This document shows, piece by piece, positions 25,993-37,725 of a DNA stretch of 64,000 bases. Source of the DNA: Limonium bicolor (Eukaryota; Streptophyta; Magnoliopsida; Caryophyllales; Plumbaginaceae); NCBI GenBank assembly GCA_023374045.1, contig CM041780.1, positions 33,040,337 to 33,104,336 of the forward strand, read 5' to 3'. Position 1 is the stretch's first letter, and each line of letters starts with the position of its first letter. A model generated the notes under the pieces. The model saw only the letters and a program-made list of their open reading frames with translations. It was not told where the DNA came from and did no database searches. Made by a program: the position numbers and the translations under genes.

Positions 25993-26214
25993 TGACTTTT
26001 AGAATTGATGTATAGGTTTTCCCTAGCATTTTTTCTCTCTTGTCAATTTCTGAATACTGTGAATTACTTTGTATTGCACATCCCTTTGAATTTATTTAGA
26101 TCAATGTGTATAGGGTTCCCCACTCCCTATTTTATTTGCGAATGACCGAGTGTCAAAATTCATATTGAGAAAATCCACCACTTTGAAAACACGCGTTTTC
26201 AAAATTGTTTTCTA

Positions 26215-26331
26215 AAAATTGGTTTCTTTTGGCATGCACGTATAATAAAAAAAACGAATAAGGGACGACCCCTCACATCTATATATCATTCATCAATCTG
26301 CTTTATGGGGTGAAAACTCACGGTATCTACA
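26215..26331 (-). mobile_element. Inverted fragment of an Ogre-type LTR start inside E1
   Basis: Reverse-complemented from 26331 the sequence reads TGTAGATACC..., then CACCCCATAAAGCA and GAGGGGTCGTC at the same spacing as in the E1 LTR start (17510 onward), but with clear divergence. Just upstream on the minus strand is GGGGATGCCTCC, comparable to the GGGAGCCATC before the E1 3' LTR. It is the edge of an older, opposite LTR or an internal inversion. Confidence 0.65.
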
Positions 26332-27259
26332 GGAGGCATCCCCTAAATAAACAATGTCAACAAATACAACCGAGCGCAAAACAAAAAACATGCATTGCAT
26401 TCATGACAAAAAGGTCACATGCACTTACAGTCAGTCCAAAATCATCAGCAATACATGAATCTCGTCCACACTCACGAGCATCACGCACTCACGTGTTTCA
26501 TCATCACTTGCCACACACCAGCCTTCATCCCAATATCTCAACCTCCAAAATCTTCAATAGGATGGTGAAGAACACCAGAGAGTTTGAGCCTTTTCCAAAC
26601 CCAGAATCACCATGGGCACCAGTGACCAGAATGATTGAAAAAAAGAAGAAAAGAAGAAGAGTGCAGTCGTTTCCATATCGTGGGGCTACCATGCGGGAGT
26701 TGTCACTCCCTAAAATCCAAAATCCAGGAGCCAATCACCAACCCGACCTCGCTCGAGAGTTACTTCTTAGACAACAACCCCAACTGTTAGACCATATCCA
26801 AGACCGACACTGACGGGATGAATTTCATGGACCATCAACTAAGCCGACTCAAGCGAGACTAGGTGTAGCCTTACCACGCATGCATTGCATCAAAAAAAAA
26901 CAAACAAACAAACATTCAGTCAAAACTTGAAGTCAACCATCTTCATTCATCATTTTCAGCATTTGACACATCCTATACATAGTAACTCCATATTATCACA
27001 ACACATTGCATGGTAGATCGTTGCATTTGCATACTCCTGTGTCAAAACGACGTCTTTGGCGAAAATCTTGATTGATTGCTTCAATGGAGCGCGTGAACCA
27101 CGTAACTCTCGACCCATCAATGAACACAAGGGTCTCATCAAAATCAGCACCACAAACCAAGTGAGTAGTACGCGAAGAGCGGTATTTTCTCTTGAATTCC
27201 AAAAGAGGGTATTAGACCATCCACTGAGCGACGAGGGAAGGTAGAGAGAGCCAATCAAG
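26332..27259 (+). other. E1 internal segment, no gene recognised
   Basis: A 167-codon frame (26310-26813, no ATG start, crossing the inverted LTR edge) and shorter frames occur, all without recognisable domains and with A/C-rich composition. A (CAAA)n-like run is at about 26888-26912. Confidence 0.4.
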
Positions 27260-28080
27260 GTAAAACCATGAGCGACTTGTGCTTTCCTTCAGCACATGGA
27301 GAGGCATAATTTAGAGTGAGATCAATGTCGATAGCAAGATACAAACTGTGGTTCATGCAAAGATTCGAGAATAGTAAGAAAACAATTATTGACTAATGAG
27401 AATGACGAGGCACCTAGGAATAAAAATCTCCACAAAACCAAAAAAGCTTTGACTGCCCTGTACATAATCCCTTAGTGAGCCCCGCTGAGCCTTTCATAAA
27501 AAACTCTTTCTTCAAAATAAAAAAAACTCCACAACATGCCACCCCACATATACATACCTACCCTTGCAATAGAGGATCTCGAAGGAGCCGGAGCCATGGC
27601 CTCTCCCCCCACCATCTTTCACAAAAAGAACATCGAAAATGTGCAAAGAAATCAGTGAGTCAGTGCAACTCCAGAGCCGAACACCAAAAAGAACATCAAA
27701 ATTGTCCAAGAAGATCAATGAGCCAATGCAGCTCCAAAGCTGAAAGCCAAAATGAAAGGCGAAGAACGCTTGAGAAAGTCGATGAGCCAAAAAATGAGAA
27801 GAAAGTTCGAACCGTACACCAGAAGAGACAAGAAGGAGAAATCCAAATCGAAAGGACCAATGATGTCCCGAAGAAACCAATAAAAGGTTATCGAAACTTC
27901 TAATCATTCCACCCATGGCAAAGGTGAAACACATCCTAATTTGCACAAAAGCTCCACAATTCCCAAATAAATCCTCCAGTCCCGTGTGACATACATCATA
28001 CCCCTCAGCCCCGTTATAACCCGATAAAAGACCTCTGACTCGTAAGTCAATGAGCGTTAACTGAAAGTATCGGATCTGAA
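27260..28080 (+). other. Internal block shared by E1 and E2
   Basis: By eye this aligns with 42430-43300 of E2. Landmarks in the same order are AACCATGAG (27266 / 42440), GCACCTAGG (27410 / 42606), TTGAGCC/CTGAGCC then TTTC (27485 / 42673), and a CCGTTATAA / ACGTTATAA block (28012 / 43200). The LTRs of E1 and E2 are unrelated at this level, so the block marks common descent or recombination. In E2 it lies downstream of gag. Whether it ever encoded protein is unclear. Confidence 0.6.
27475..27903 (+). CDS. Hypothetical basic ORF in E1 shared block (142 codons)
   Basis: The frame opens at a GTG; no ATG lies near its start. The product is K, R, E, Q and S-rich with a 21-residue imperfect tandem repeat (KEHRKCAKKSVSQC..., KEHQNCPRRSMSQC...). 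The C-S-QC spacing is too irregular to be a canonical zinc knuckle. A 190-codon frame on the opposite strand (27512-28084) is hydrophobic and reflects the same composition. An 80-codon basic ORF occupies the matching place in E2 (42748-42990). I do not recognise a function. Confidence 0.25.
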   Translation: MSPAEPFIKNSFFKIKKTPQHATPHIHTYPCNRGSRRSRSHGLSPHHLSQKEHRKCAKKSVSQCNSRAEHQKEHQNCPRRSMSQCSSKAESQNERRRTLEKVDEPKNEKKVRTVHQKRQEGEIQIERTNDVPKKPIKGYRNF

Positions 28081-28652
28081 GCATGAATCATAAGCTTCGT
28101 ACTTGCTATCAACATGTCCCATCATACCAAAGGGACCATGAGCGAATGAGTGTGACCTTATCTCAGAAGGTCTTTAGAGTGCGAGCGACTCTTCGATTCA
28201 ACCACCAAATCATAAACAGCCTACCCTGTTGCAGGTGAGGAATTTGTGAGGAATGGAAGGTCCATAACCTCAAAATGAAATTCTAAGGTAAATACTGCTC
28301 CGAGCATCGAGAGCATCATCACACATTTTGCACACACAGTCATACTCATGAAAGATTGACCCATATCCCTCCGTGAGAGGAAAGTGATTCACGCATTCTA
28401 GCTCAACAACCTCAGGATCAAACTGAAGATGTCTTATATTCGTAAACCTCATATTAATAAAGATAGGACTATACTTTCTCTCCAAAAAAAAACTGCATAT
28501 GCATTTTGCATCGTGTCTAGCATTTAATATTTGCATGCACCATAATCATTTCATCATCAACATCCGACTGGTAAGAACTCTGCCTAGTCTCGTGGAAAGT
28601 CGACTTCAGTTGCCGCTATCAAAGCGTAACTTCCGATAAAAAAAAATCAAAG

Positions 28653-29460
28653 ATGGAGCCATCCCACGGCCATATCAAGTTGGAGCCATGCAGAAGCCAT
28701 CCTCAAATATTGAGACCATCTCCAGAGATACACGTGAGCCATCCCAACAGTTCGAGAACAATACGGGAGCCACCTCAAATCCCTGTCGGAGCCATTTCAT
28801 CACCTGGGCCTTGCCCACAGAGTATCGAACTACGTATGGTCTGATCTCAATATGGAATTGAGTACGTAGGTAGCCCGTCCAGGGTGCGACCACATCAAAG
28901 GTGAAAACTTCCCTTTTCCCCTCGGTGTCATCGAAGTGAACCAACCAAAGCGTCGTTATGCTCAATCAGCACAAGGTTCCCGGAGTCATCCATGGGAATC
29001 CTGGAACCATGATGGGAACCACCGATAAAGTCATGCAACTGCGTTTCATCATTCACCCATGAACAAAACATTCACCCACTACAAAGTCCAAAAAAAAACC
29101 ATCAAATCACAATAAATTTATCGCTGGAGCCATCAAACTACTTCAAAAAAAATCAACCAAATCTACCCACCACATCGAAGCATTTCAATCACATCAAAGC
29201 CCACCAACCTCCAGAATGATCACATCCCATCAAAAACACACCAACCATATCAAACCCACCGACCACCCCGAGACCATTGGTCACACCGGAGCCATCAACG
29301 CATACCGGAGCCATTAGGGCATACCAGAGCCATCAGCGCACACCGAGGCCATCAGCGTATACCGGAGCCATCAAAGCATGCTGGAGCCATCCCAGATCTT
29401 TGAAGCCATGTCGGAGCCATCCCGAAGCTTTGAAGCAACTCTGAAGCCATTAACTCATAG
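28653..29460 (+). repeat. Dispersed to tandem GGAGCCAT repeats in E1
   Basis: GGAGCCAT(C/T) or a one-base variant recurs many times, loosely at 28655-28800 and in tight 23-25-base units at about 29283-29455 (CGGAGCCATCAACGCATAC type). The same GGAGCCATC is the last nine bases before the 3' LTR (30729-30737). Confidence 0.8.
28827..28890 (+). repeat. Internal copy of the E1 LTR ACTACGTA motif
   Basis: GAACTACGTATGGTCTGATC and the following GGGTGCGACC match the LTR block at 22978-23045 in order and spacing with several differences, so a fragment of a related LTR lies in the E1 interior. Confidence 0.7.
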
Positions 29461-29590
29461 AAAAAGAATCTACATCCATAAACAGGGAGTCCCAATCCAA
29501 CCAGCGCATTTATTTTTAACCATCTTACATTGCATAACATTTACATTCACCCACAAAGTTCATTCACTATCCAATGCATATTCACAACCC

Positions 29591-30278
29591 GCTAGGCAGC
29601 TATTACGCTACTAGTGCGGTCCCGTCTTTTCCTCCACTAGGCAGCTATTACGCTACTAGTGCGAGATCGTTTCACATCCGCCTGCTAGGCAGCTATTACG
29701 CTACTAGTACGGTCCCACCACTTTTCCTCCACTAGGCAGCTATTACGCTACTAGTGCGAGATCGTTTCACATCCGCCTGCTAGGCAGCTATTACGCTACT
29801 AGTACGGTCCCACCACTTTTCCTCCACTAGGCAGCTATTACGCTACTAGTGCGAGATCGTTTCACATCCTGCTAGGCAGCTATTACGCTACTAGTGCGGT
29901 CCCGTCTTTTCCTCCACTAGGCAACTATTACGCTACTAGTGCGAGATCGTTTCACATCCGCCTGCTAGGCAGCTATTACGCTACTAGTACGGTCCCACCG
30001 CTTTTCCTCCACTAGGCAGCTATTACGCTACTAGTGCGAGATCGTTTCACATCCACCTGCTAGGCAGCTATTACGCTACTAGTACGGTCCCACCACTTTT
30101 CCTCCACTAGGCAGCTATTACGCTACTAGTGCGAGATCGTTTCACATCCACCTGCTAGGCAGCTATTACGCTACTAGTACGGTCCCACCACTTTTCCTCC
30201 ACTAGGCAGCTATTACGCTACTAGTGTGAGATCATTTCACATCCGCCTGCTAGGCAGCTATTACGCTACTAGTACGGT
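29591..30278 (+). repeat. Dimeric tandem array, 15 monomers of 47-48 bp
   Basis: Every monomer starts CTAGGCAGCTATTACGCTAC followed by TAGT. Two types alternate: one ending in CGGTCCCACCACTTTTCCTCCA, the other in GCGAGATCGTTTCACATCCG, giving a dimer of about 95 bp. Copies are nearly identical. This is a satellite-like array in an LTR element; spacers are not unique, so it is not a CRISPR. Confidence 0.95.
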
Positions 30279-30289
30279 ACACAATCAAA

Positions 30290-30640
30290 AGTAATATAGG
30301 CTCATCATAAGTCCTATAAGCTAGATGTCAAGAGGTCTAGTTGAGGCTCGTCATAAGTCCTCGTACTTTCAATTGCATTATAGGCTCGTCATAAGTCCTA
30401 TAGCTAGATGTCAAGAGGTCTAGTTGAGGCTCGTCATAAGTCCTCGTGCACCCCAATCAATCTAATTGTTAGTATCATAGGCTCGTCATAAGTCCTATGA
30501 CTAGATATCAAGAGGTCTAGTTGAGGCTCGTCATAAGTCCTCGTACTTTCAATTGCATTATAGGCTCGTCATAAGTCCTATAGCTAGATGTCAAGAGATC
30601 TAGTTGAGGCTCGTCATAAGTCCCCGTGCACCCGCACCCA
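30290..30640 (+). repeat. Tandem array with CTCGTCATAAGTC core
   Basis: About four units of alternating 80-100 bp each contain two copies of GGCTCGTCATAAGTCCT separated by AGATGTCAAGAGGTCTAG. The core GCTCGTCATAAGTC also occurs once in E2 at about 44553. Confidence 0.9.
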
Positions 30641-30662
30641 TAAGAAAAAATCATAAATCACA

Positions 30663-30759
30663 GTGAGAATTTTTGGCGCCCCGTCAACCTTGATCCAATT
30701 CTGCAAGGGCTTGCAAAATTGAATCAAGGGAGCCATCTGTGGACACCAAAAATTCTCAC
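30663..30759 (+). other. Polypurine region hairpin spanning the E1 3' LTR start
   Basis: An inner stem of 20 positions (30688-30707 with 30710-30729, two mismatches, 2-base loop) is enclosed by an outer 14-bp stem, GTGAGAATTTTTGG (30663-30676) with CCAAAAATTCTCAC (30746-30759). The outer right arm is the 9th to 22nd base of the 3' LTR. The purine-rich CAAGGGAG that should serve as plus-strand primer lies at the inner stem end. Confidence 0.8.
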
Positions 30760-33700
30760 CCCATAAAGCAAATTCTGAAATAATAAGTAAAATGAGAGGG
30801 GTCGTCACCTTTCTTTTTCAAAAAACATATTAGCGTGCGTGCTAAAACGAAACCATCATTTTATAATCCTTTTCAAAGCATTTCATAAAACATGATTTTG
30901 CGAAAACGAATTTCCAACGACAATCCGATTTCAAACCCGTCCCTCTTGTTTACTTACTTATTTTACTATGTTATTTTATTCTATTACATATTCACTTATT
31001 TATTCGTCTAGTTGTTTTACATTGTCTTTACCTTATGCCATTTTGTTACTTGCTTAGCTTATCTCATTTCTTTGTTATTTTACATGTATTTTGTCTTTAG
31101 TATTTGCCTTTATTCAATTTTTATCATTATTATTTTCTCTCATTTTATGTGTCTACTATTATTTTTCATTTTATTGTATGCGTTTCATCTTCATTTCACG
31201 GACATTATTTTTATTATTTCATGTACATATGATATTCCATTTATTTATACCTCGTTATGTTTTGAATATTATTTTTAGTTATACTCCATGATTTCGTGCC
31301 ATTAGATTAATCTTCTCCTTTTTGTACATTTTCTTTTGAATTCATAGCATTTTTAGATGAGTAATCCAGTTAAAATTAAAGCTTTTGTATTATTTCTCTC
31401 ATACACATACTGAAAGTTGAACTAGCATAACTGGTTAAGGTGCTTGTTATGCAGGCCCTTGGTCACGAGTTCGATTCTTGGTGAGGGGCGTTAGGGTAGA
31501 AGTTCTTCTTTTAATTTTTTTCGTTTCGTATCAGGTCCAAATATGGCTCAGTCTCGATCAGCCCATTGTTATTAGTTAGTCCAAACAAAAATCAACAAGT
31601 GAGCCCATGTCTTCAAAAAACCCTAAGTTGACATCTGTCAACCATTCCTACATTATAAAAAGACATCTAAAAAACCTACTGTAGGGGAGGATTGGAATAA
31701 GCCACAGATCCTGATTTCTCTCGTTTTGACATCCCGATTTCTCATTTTTGAAAACATTTTACTGTCTGTTTCTTCTTCCCAGGAACTCGAACAAAAAAAA
31801 AAAGAAACGATGAACGTCTGAATTCTCATTTCGAAAGCAAGGAACAGGAATCTCCCTTCATGTCTTTCATCTTCCTCGCATTTCTTTTAGCCACCATCTT
31901 CTTCCGAATTCCATTCCTCCATTGGGCATTCGAACTCGAGCAGAGTAAATACATTCTCATCCTTAACGCAAAACTTGCGATTTCTGTTTGAGCATCCTCA
32001 GCCCCTCTCGCCCCTTTCTTTACGTTTTTTTTTACTAGCAAATCTTCATTTGCCAAGTGAACCGTGTAGGTGATGGCTTGCAGAGAGGACGGTTCGAACT
32101 CCATGGAAGTTTTACTCCAAAAGAAATCTAAGTCGACCGTCATCTCCCCCTTGCGTTTTTACTACCCAGTTCACCCGATGAACTCAAACCGGGTAAAGTT
32201 TTAGATTGGCTTCATCAGAGACAATGTGATGTTAATGCTAGCTGTTATTTTGTTACTCGCCGATTTCGCTTGATATTCATTTCACTCGGTGCAGGTCCAG
32301 TGTTTTATTTGCGTTTTATTTCTTGTTTTGACCGGAAAATGGGCAGTATCACTACATCTTGCCTTTTCATTCATGCGATTATGCACGCTCCCTTGTTTCT
32401 TTTGCTCTCCTGCCATCGGTTTCTGTCTTCTCCGTTGAACCATTAACTTCCAAACATTTTGTCTGTTGATCCCTCATTTCTGTTATGAATAGAGCAACCT
32501 CCGTGCTTATTTCAATCATTATTCGTGTTTCTTAGTTATGTGCACCACTATTCTCTGTGCTAGCTCTTCCCACGATGGGTATGAAGCCTTCATTTGTTTG
32601 GACAATCCAAAATGTTAAACTGTGTACATGTTTATCTGTGCTGGCATAGTTGGAATTTTGTATCCATTCTACCCTGTCGGTTACCATGCTCTAAGTCTAC
32701 ATCACAGGTTTCTTTCTTCTCAGATTCGTTGTGAATGTAACTCACTTTTCTGCCAGTCAAGGTATATCCCACGCAAACAATATTTGAAAGGAGACTATAC
32801 CAAGTTCGATTTTGTACTGCTTAAGTGTCTGAGGATTATACTCTGTCCTTATAAGAAGTGTCTGCACCTTGTTATTACTTTGCTTTTTCTGTTATTTTTT
32901 TCGGAAGTGTTCTCATCTCCTTATTGTTAGGATTTATCTGTTTATCTCACCATGAACTGTTTGGGAGGAAATTTTCTCCATATTCTGGTTCTTAAACTTC
33001 GATTTGATCTTGCGTGGGGTTCGAATTTGTACCCTGGTTACTTTGGTTGTTCTCCGGTGATGGTTGAGAACAGGAGGGCATTGCCATGTCGAGAAGACAT
33101 TTTAAAACTGATGACATTCGACTCTCTGCTCAGCTCACTTTTGCTTTCTCATTGGATCACCGCGACCTCATTTTTGGCGGAAACCTTCGTTCTCCTTTTA
33201 CGCCTGCTATAGGTTTCTGGGGTTTGTGAGTTTATCAATAAATCAGGATACCACTTCTCTGACTGCGTTGTGCCATTGTGGTTTCCATGGAAGCTTATTT
33301 CTATTGTGGTATTCGTCCCTAGCTCATGGAATCTCCATCCCTTCACCACTGCTTCATTTAGTTTTGCACATCTGATTATTTCCATGACTTCACTTATACT
33401 TGTTTTCTTGTTTGTTTTCTTGGGTTTTTTTAGCAGGAGATACCGGTCCCCCCCTTTTGTCGGTACTGAATTGAACTTTGGAAGTCCTTAAACTCATTCA
33501 CTGTGATGTATGTTGTCATGCGCCATATGATATATGCGAATATTCACTTCGGTTCTGCAGTGTTTGTGCGTGAGGGTTGTGTGTATATTATGAGTGGATT
33601 AGTGACCTTTGAGTTTAAGGGTCATACTGTTTCAGATGGTGAGACCAAGTGGTCGACCTGCCCGAAGAAAATCAAAAGAAGCTTAGCAGAAGAGGAATAG

Positions 33701-36700
33701 CAGTCTGTTTGTTTTAGCATCATGTTTAGCGTTTGAGATTGATAATTTACTTTCAGGTTTAATTGATATTCAAATTTTTCTAGGGCATTAAGAAATAAAG
33801 AAGTAGAGAAAAAGAAAAACAGAAGTGATTTCCCGAAACTTATTAACATTTTGTGTCAACTTTGGTTTGTCTTGTCTGATCACTATGATTATTTGACTTA
33901 TCTCTCCATTACGTATATAACGTTCTATACCTATGTCATTGCAATTTATTATTTCTGCTTTATTTGTTTCTAACCTTCACCTAAACCCTAGATGGCCCCT
34001 TAGGTCACCCCTTTTTCTTTTGATCAAAGTCTTGGAAGGTGCCCCACAGCTAGCTTATTTCTGATTTGCTCTGTGGGGAACCATACTTTCCAAAACTTTG
34101 AAGATTTCTTTTAAGCCTTTGAAGGTACCCCACAGTTAGCTTATTTCTGATTTGCTTTGTGGGGAACAATATCTTCCACACTTTTATAGCCTATCCCAAC
34201 CATCCTTAATTTCATTTAAAAAAACTTAAACCCAAAAAAAAAAGAGAATAAATTCAAATCCAAAGTTTGGCCCAATTCCAAGGCCCAAGATCATATCAAG
34301 CCTCAGGCCCAAAATCAAAAATCAAGTTGACCTAAAATCAAGTCAAGCCCAACATCCAAAGTTAAAGAGGCCCAAGGTTAGGGTAAGGCCCAAACCCATT
34401 TCGATGCCCAAAGCCCATTTCACGGCCCAAAGCCCAAATCCACGACCCAAAGCCCAACTCCACGGCCCAAAGCTCAGTCAAGCCCAAACCCAATTTTGGC
34501 CCAAAATTCAAACAAGGCTCATTCAGTCCACTTAACCCAAACTTGGCCCATCTCTAAACTCGACCCAAAGCCCAATCAGGCCCAATTCCACGGCCCAAAG
34601 CCCAAGTCCATAAACCAAACCCATTTCAAGGTCCAAGCCCATTTTGAGGCCCAAGCCCATTTTGGCCCAAAAGCCCAAACGAAGTTCAAGTTTGACCAAC
34701 TGAATGTTGACCTTGACCTAGCTTTGACCAATCCGAATGTTGACCTTGACCGAACTTTGACCCGGTCCAACTTTGACCTTGACCCAATTTTGACCTTGAC
34801 CCAATCTCAACTTTGACCAACCTCAAATTTGACCCAATCCAACTTTGACCTGGTCTAACTTTGACCCGATTCGTTTTCCAACCCCAACCCGAATTCAATT
34901 CATCCCAACTCATTTCAATTCAGTCCAATTCAATTCAATCCATTTTCATCTAATCCAAATCAAACTTCAATCCAATTCAAACTCGACTTCAATTCAATTC
35001 AAGCCCAATTCATTCAGCCAAATCCAATCTACAATGCATCAACTCAATTTGTAAATTTCATTCAATTTCAAACCATCTTTTTATTTAAGCTTCACCAAGT
35101 TTTCAAAAGGAACCATTTTGTGGAATTTTAAAGGAAAACTCTTCTCACATTACAGAAAACTCTTCTCAAATGCAGAAAGTTCTTCTCACATATACAGAAA
35201 GTTTTCTCCTAAAACCATTCCCAAAATCAGCGTTTCCTTACGGAGAATTCCGAACAACATCAAAAGTTTTCCAACTCAGTTTTTAAACTCAAACTGAACC
35301 GTTTTCGGGGAACATGGGATGTCTAACACCTTCAAACGTTTTCTTCCTGGTTAGGCATTACTTGTCTCCCTTTCCAAAATAAAAATCCGAGGTGGGGCAC
35401 TGGGGTCATAACCTCCCTTGTCGTAGTCTGGATCTCTTTAGGCGGGGCATTAGGGTGACAAACCTCCCCTAATTGCAGCCTAGATTTTTACAAGGCGGGG
35501 TGCTAGGGAAGTAACGACCTTCCTAGTTGCAGCCGGGATTTTAGAATCGTCTAACTCCCTTCCGCTCGTTTTCAAGGTTTTCGATTTTTAACGTTTTAAA
35601 ACCCGGGAGTTAGAGACGTTATTGGGGTTTGACCGAGAACATCTCATTCATGGTGTTTCTCTCTAAATCCTATTTTTCGACATAAATTCATTGCCCCATC
35701 TTTCGAGCCTCGGCACTTACCATTAATTAAGTGTCGTGATCGAGGGGGTACATAGGGTAATCCCTCGGGATTGTCCGCCCTTTTACAACAAAAATGATTT
35801 TTCGGTTTTAAAAACTTTAAGAGAGACAATTTTGACAATCATTACTCCAAACAATTCAGTCCACCATCATCTCACTCTAAATTCGAAACATCCCAAAACA
35901 TCAACCCTTTCATAACCTCAAATCCGAAAAGCCCGGGATTTCTACTCAAACTTCAATTGCCTCACATACTCACTCAAATATTTCCAAACTCGAAACATCT
36001 CCTGAATCCTGACCTCTTCCAAACTTCTATAGTCTCATAGGCCCGATTGCCCCACAGACTCGAACATCTCAGTCTCTTCACCATCTTCAGATTCGAATGT
36101 CTCACAGACCCGGGCGTCGCACAGACTAACCTCTCAAACACCTCAAATATCTTTAAACTCCACAAACATCAAAACTTCCAAAACCCAAAACCGTGAACTA
36201 CGTAAGGTCTGATCTCAACACGGAGTTGAGTACGTAGGCAGCCCACCTAGGGTGCGACCCCATTCTAATCCAAAAACCCCTTTCCCAACTTTAAGGTGAT
36301 TTTCATGTCTGTCAGACATTCAAATTCCCTCTAACTCCCACAAACTCTCAACTTCTTCAACTCTCAAAATCAGACTCTTAATCTTTCATTCTACACTCAT
36401 TCGAATTCATCAATTCTTTTTCTTGGCGCTAGCTTGGCAGAAAAGCTCGCCTCATCCACTCGTTTTCTCTTCTTCTGTCCTAATCCTATCCTTGGCTTTT
36501 AAATGAATCTCCCTAAAAAGGTTTTGAAAGAAGGTAATCCCGATAATTGGAGACCGGGGTTTCCTCGGGCACCAATCCGAAGTCGTGGTCGTCGCCACTT
36601 CTAAGGGGTGTAACCCAGTGCGAACTCACACAGAATCTCTGGTATGATCAGATAAGTCCTTTCCATAGGCAACAAATCACAGAGTCAATTAACGGTTCTT

Positions 36701-36988
36701 AGAACCCTTCTCCCTTCCTAGTTCCTTAGGTCAAACTGGGTGGCGACTCTAGTCAATTCCGCCTTATAGAGGCATAAGTCCGCGTGGAGCCTATCGAGAG
36801 CGGGTGTAGTGCACACTTGCACTCCCCTTTATGCTTTCTGGGAAAGACGGACGATTTAGTAGGTATTTGAGGGCTGCCAGAATAACGGGTTTTCACCCTC
36901 CACAGAATGGCATTTTCTAGGATCTAGGTTTCTCAGTCAGACCTTATTTAAATAGACCCCCCCTCATACCGAAAAATCACCCTCCACA
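30738..36988 (+). mobile_element. E1 3' LTR (6251 bp)
   Basis: It is a near copy of 17510-23774 with scattered substitutions and small indels, for example fewer TTTTCTTGTTTG units near 33405 than near 20190. It ends CTCCACA, followed by the GATCC duplication. Internal features repeat those of the 5' LTR: tRNA-like module 31423-31478, CCCAA/TTGACC/TTCAA blocks about 34266-35050, tandem triplet about 35390-35545, ACTACGTA motif about 36194 and PBS-like site 36741. No real genes were recognised. Confidence 0.92.
31423..31478 (+). ncRNA. tRNA-like pol III module in E1 3' LTR
   Basis: A box TAGCATAACTGG at 31423-31434 and B box GAGTTCGATTCT at 31467-31478 are unchanged relative to the 5' LTR copy. 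Confidence 0.5.
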
Positions 36989-36993
36989 GATCC

Positions 36994-37725
36994 TAGGTAG
37001 GTCATTGCTTAAATTTGTTTCCTCTGATTCTGTTTCTGGGGTTATCAACATCTTCAATGAAGAGTGCTGTTAACGGTATTATTCTGGGAATTCATCCCGT
37101 TTTTATTAAAAGATGTTATGTCCTCCATCTTCATTGTATGTCGTAATACCTTCCTTGTAGGTTATTACTTACATCCGGTCCTCTCACATTGTTGAGTAAT
37201 CTCTTTACGGTTCTTCAATTCAAGGTTAGGCTTGGTTTTGGGTTGATGTTCTTACCTGTAGTGTCGGTTGTCTGTTGCTGATGCTCACGTCGTTTAGTTT
37301 CCTGACCATGTCCAGCTCCCTGCTGACTGGTGTATTGATTTAGTGGTCATGGTCAGGCCGTCAGGCCCTCCCAATGTTTCGCTCTTCAGTCTTAAGGATT
37401 TGTAATCCGGTGTTAATATGTATTGTATCCGTGGTTTTTACCATTTGGTCTTCACGGCTTCCTGTATAGCTTCGTTGCGGCAACACTTACCAAGGCAAGT
37501 GTGCCATGCAAGATGGCTATCGGTACTGTGTACGTCAGTAATGGTACATTCTCCTAAACTCCATGTAGGTGGTAGTCCATGGGACTCCTTCTTTGCCCTT
37601 TTTGGCTTTGGTTAATTGATTATCTGGGCAGCTTCCTGACTGCTTTTGATTGTATAATTACTTATCAGGGTATTCCTCTTCTGAGGGAACCCTTTTTTTT
37701 TCTTTTGCTTTCGCCATGGTTCTCA
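36994..37725 (-). pseudogene. Element B internal region, segment 2
   Basis: This joins 17509 once E1 and one GATCC copy are removed, and ends at the E2 target duplication CTCTC (37726-37730). On the minus strand, ACTTGCCTTGG... near 37490 resembles the AAGGCAAGTGCAGCAACAAC region of A at about 3568. No long frame remains open. Confidence 0.6.

Larger units (their letters stand above)
17510..36988 (+). mobile_element. E1: 19.5-kb Tat/Ogre-like LTR retrotransposon without pol
   Basis: Two LTRs (17510-23774 and 30738-36988) match almost base for base over 6.25 kb, and the element is flanked by GATCC duplications (17505-17509, 36989-36993). Both LTRs begin TGT and end CACA. A tRNA-Arg PBS at 23778 and very long LTRs are typical of the Ogre branch of Ty3/gypsy. 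The 6.96-kb interior has no recognisable gag, protease, reverse transcriptase or integrase; it holds tandem arrays, LTR fragments and short charged frames. E1 must have been mobilised in trans. The near identity of its LTRs suggests a recent insertion. Confidence 0.92.

Noticed and set aside
27512..28084. 190-codon minus-strand frame
   Set aside because: It overlaps the repeated E1 block; its repeats mirror the sense-strand repeats and it has no recognised domain or initiation context.
29591..30278. CRISPR-like regular array
   Set aside because: Units are contiguous alternating monomers with repeated, not unique, intervening sequence, inside a plant LTR element.
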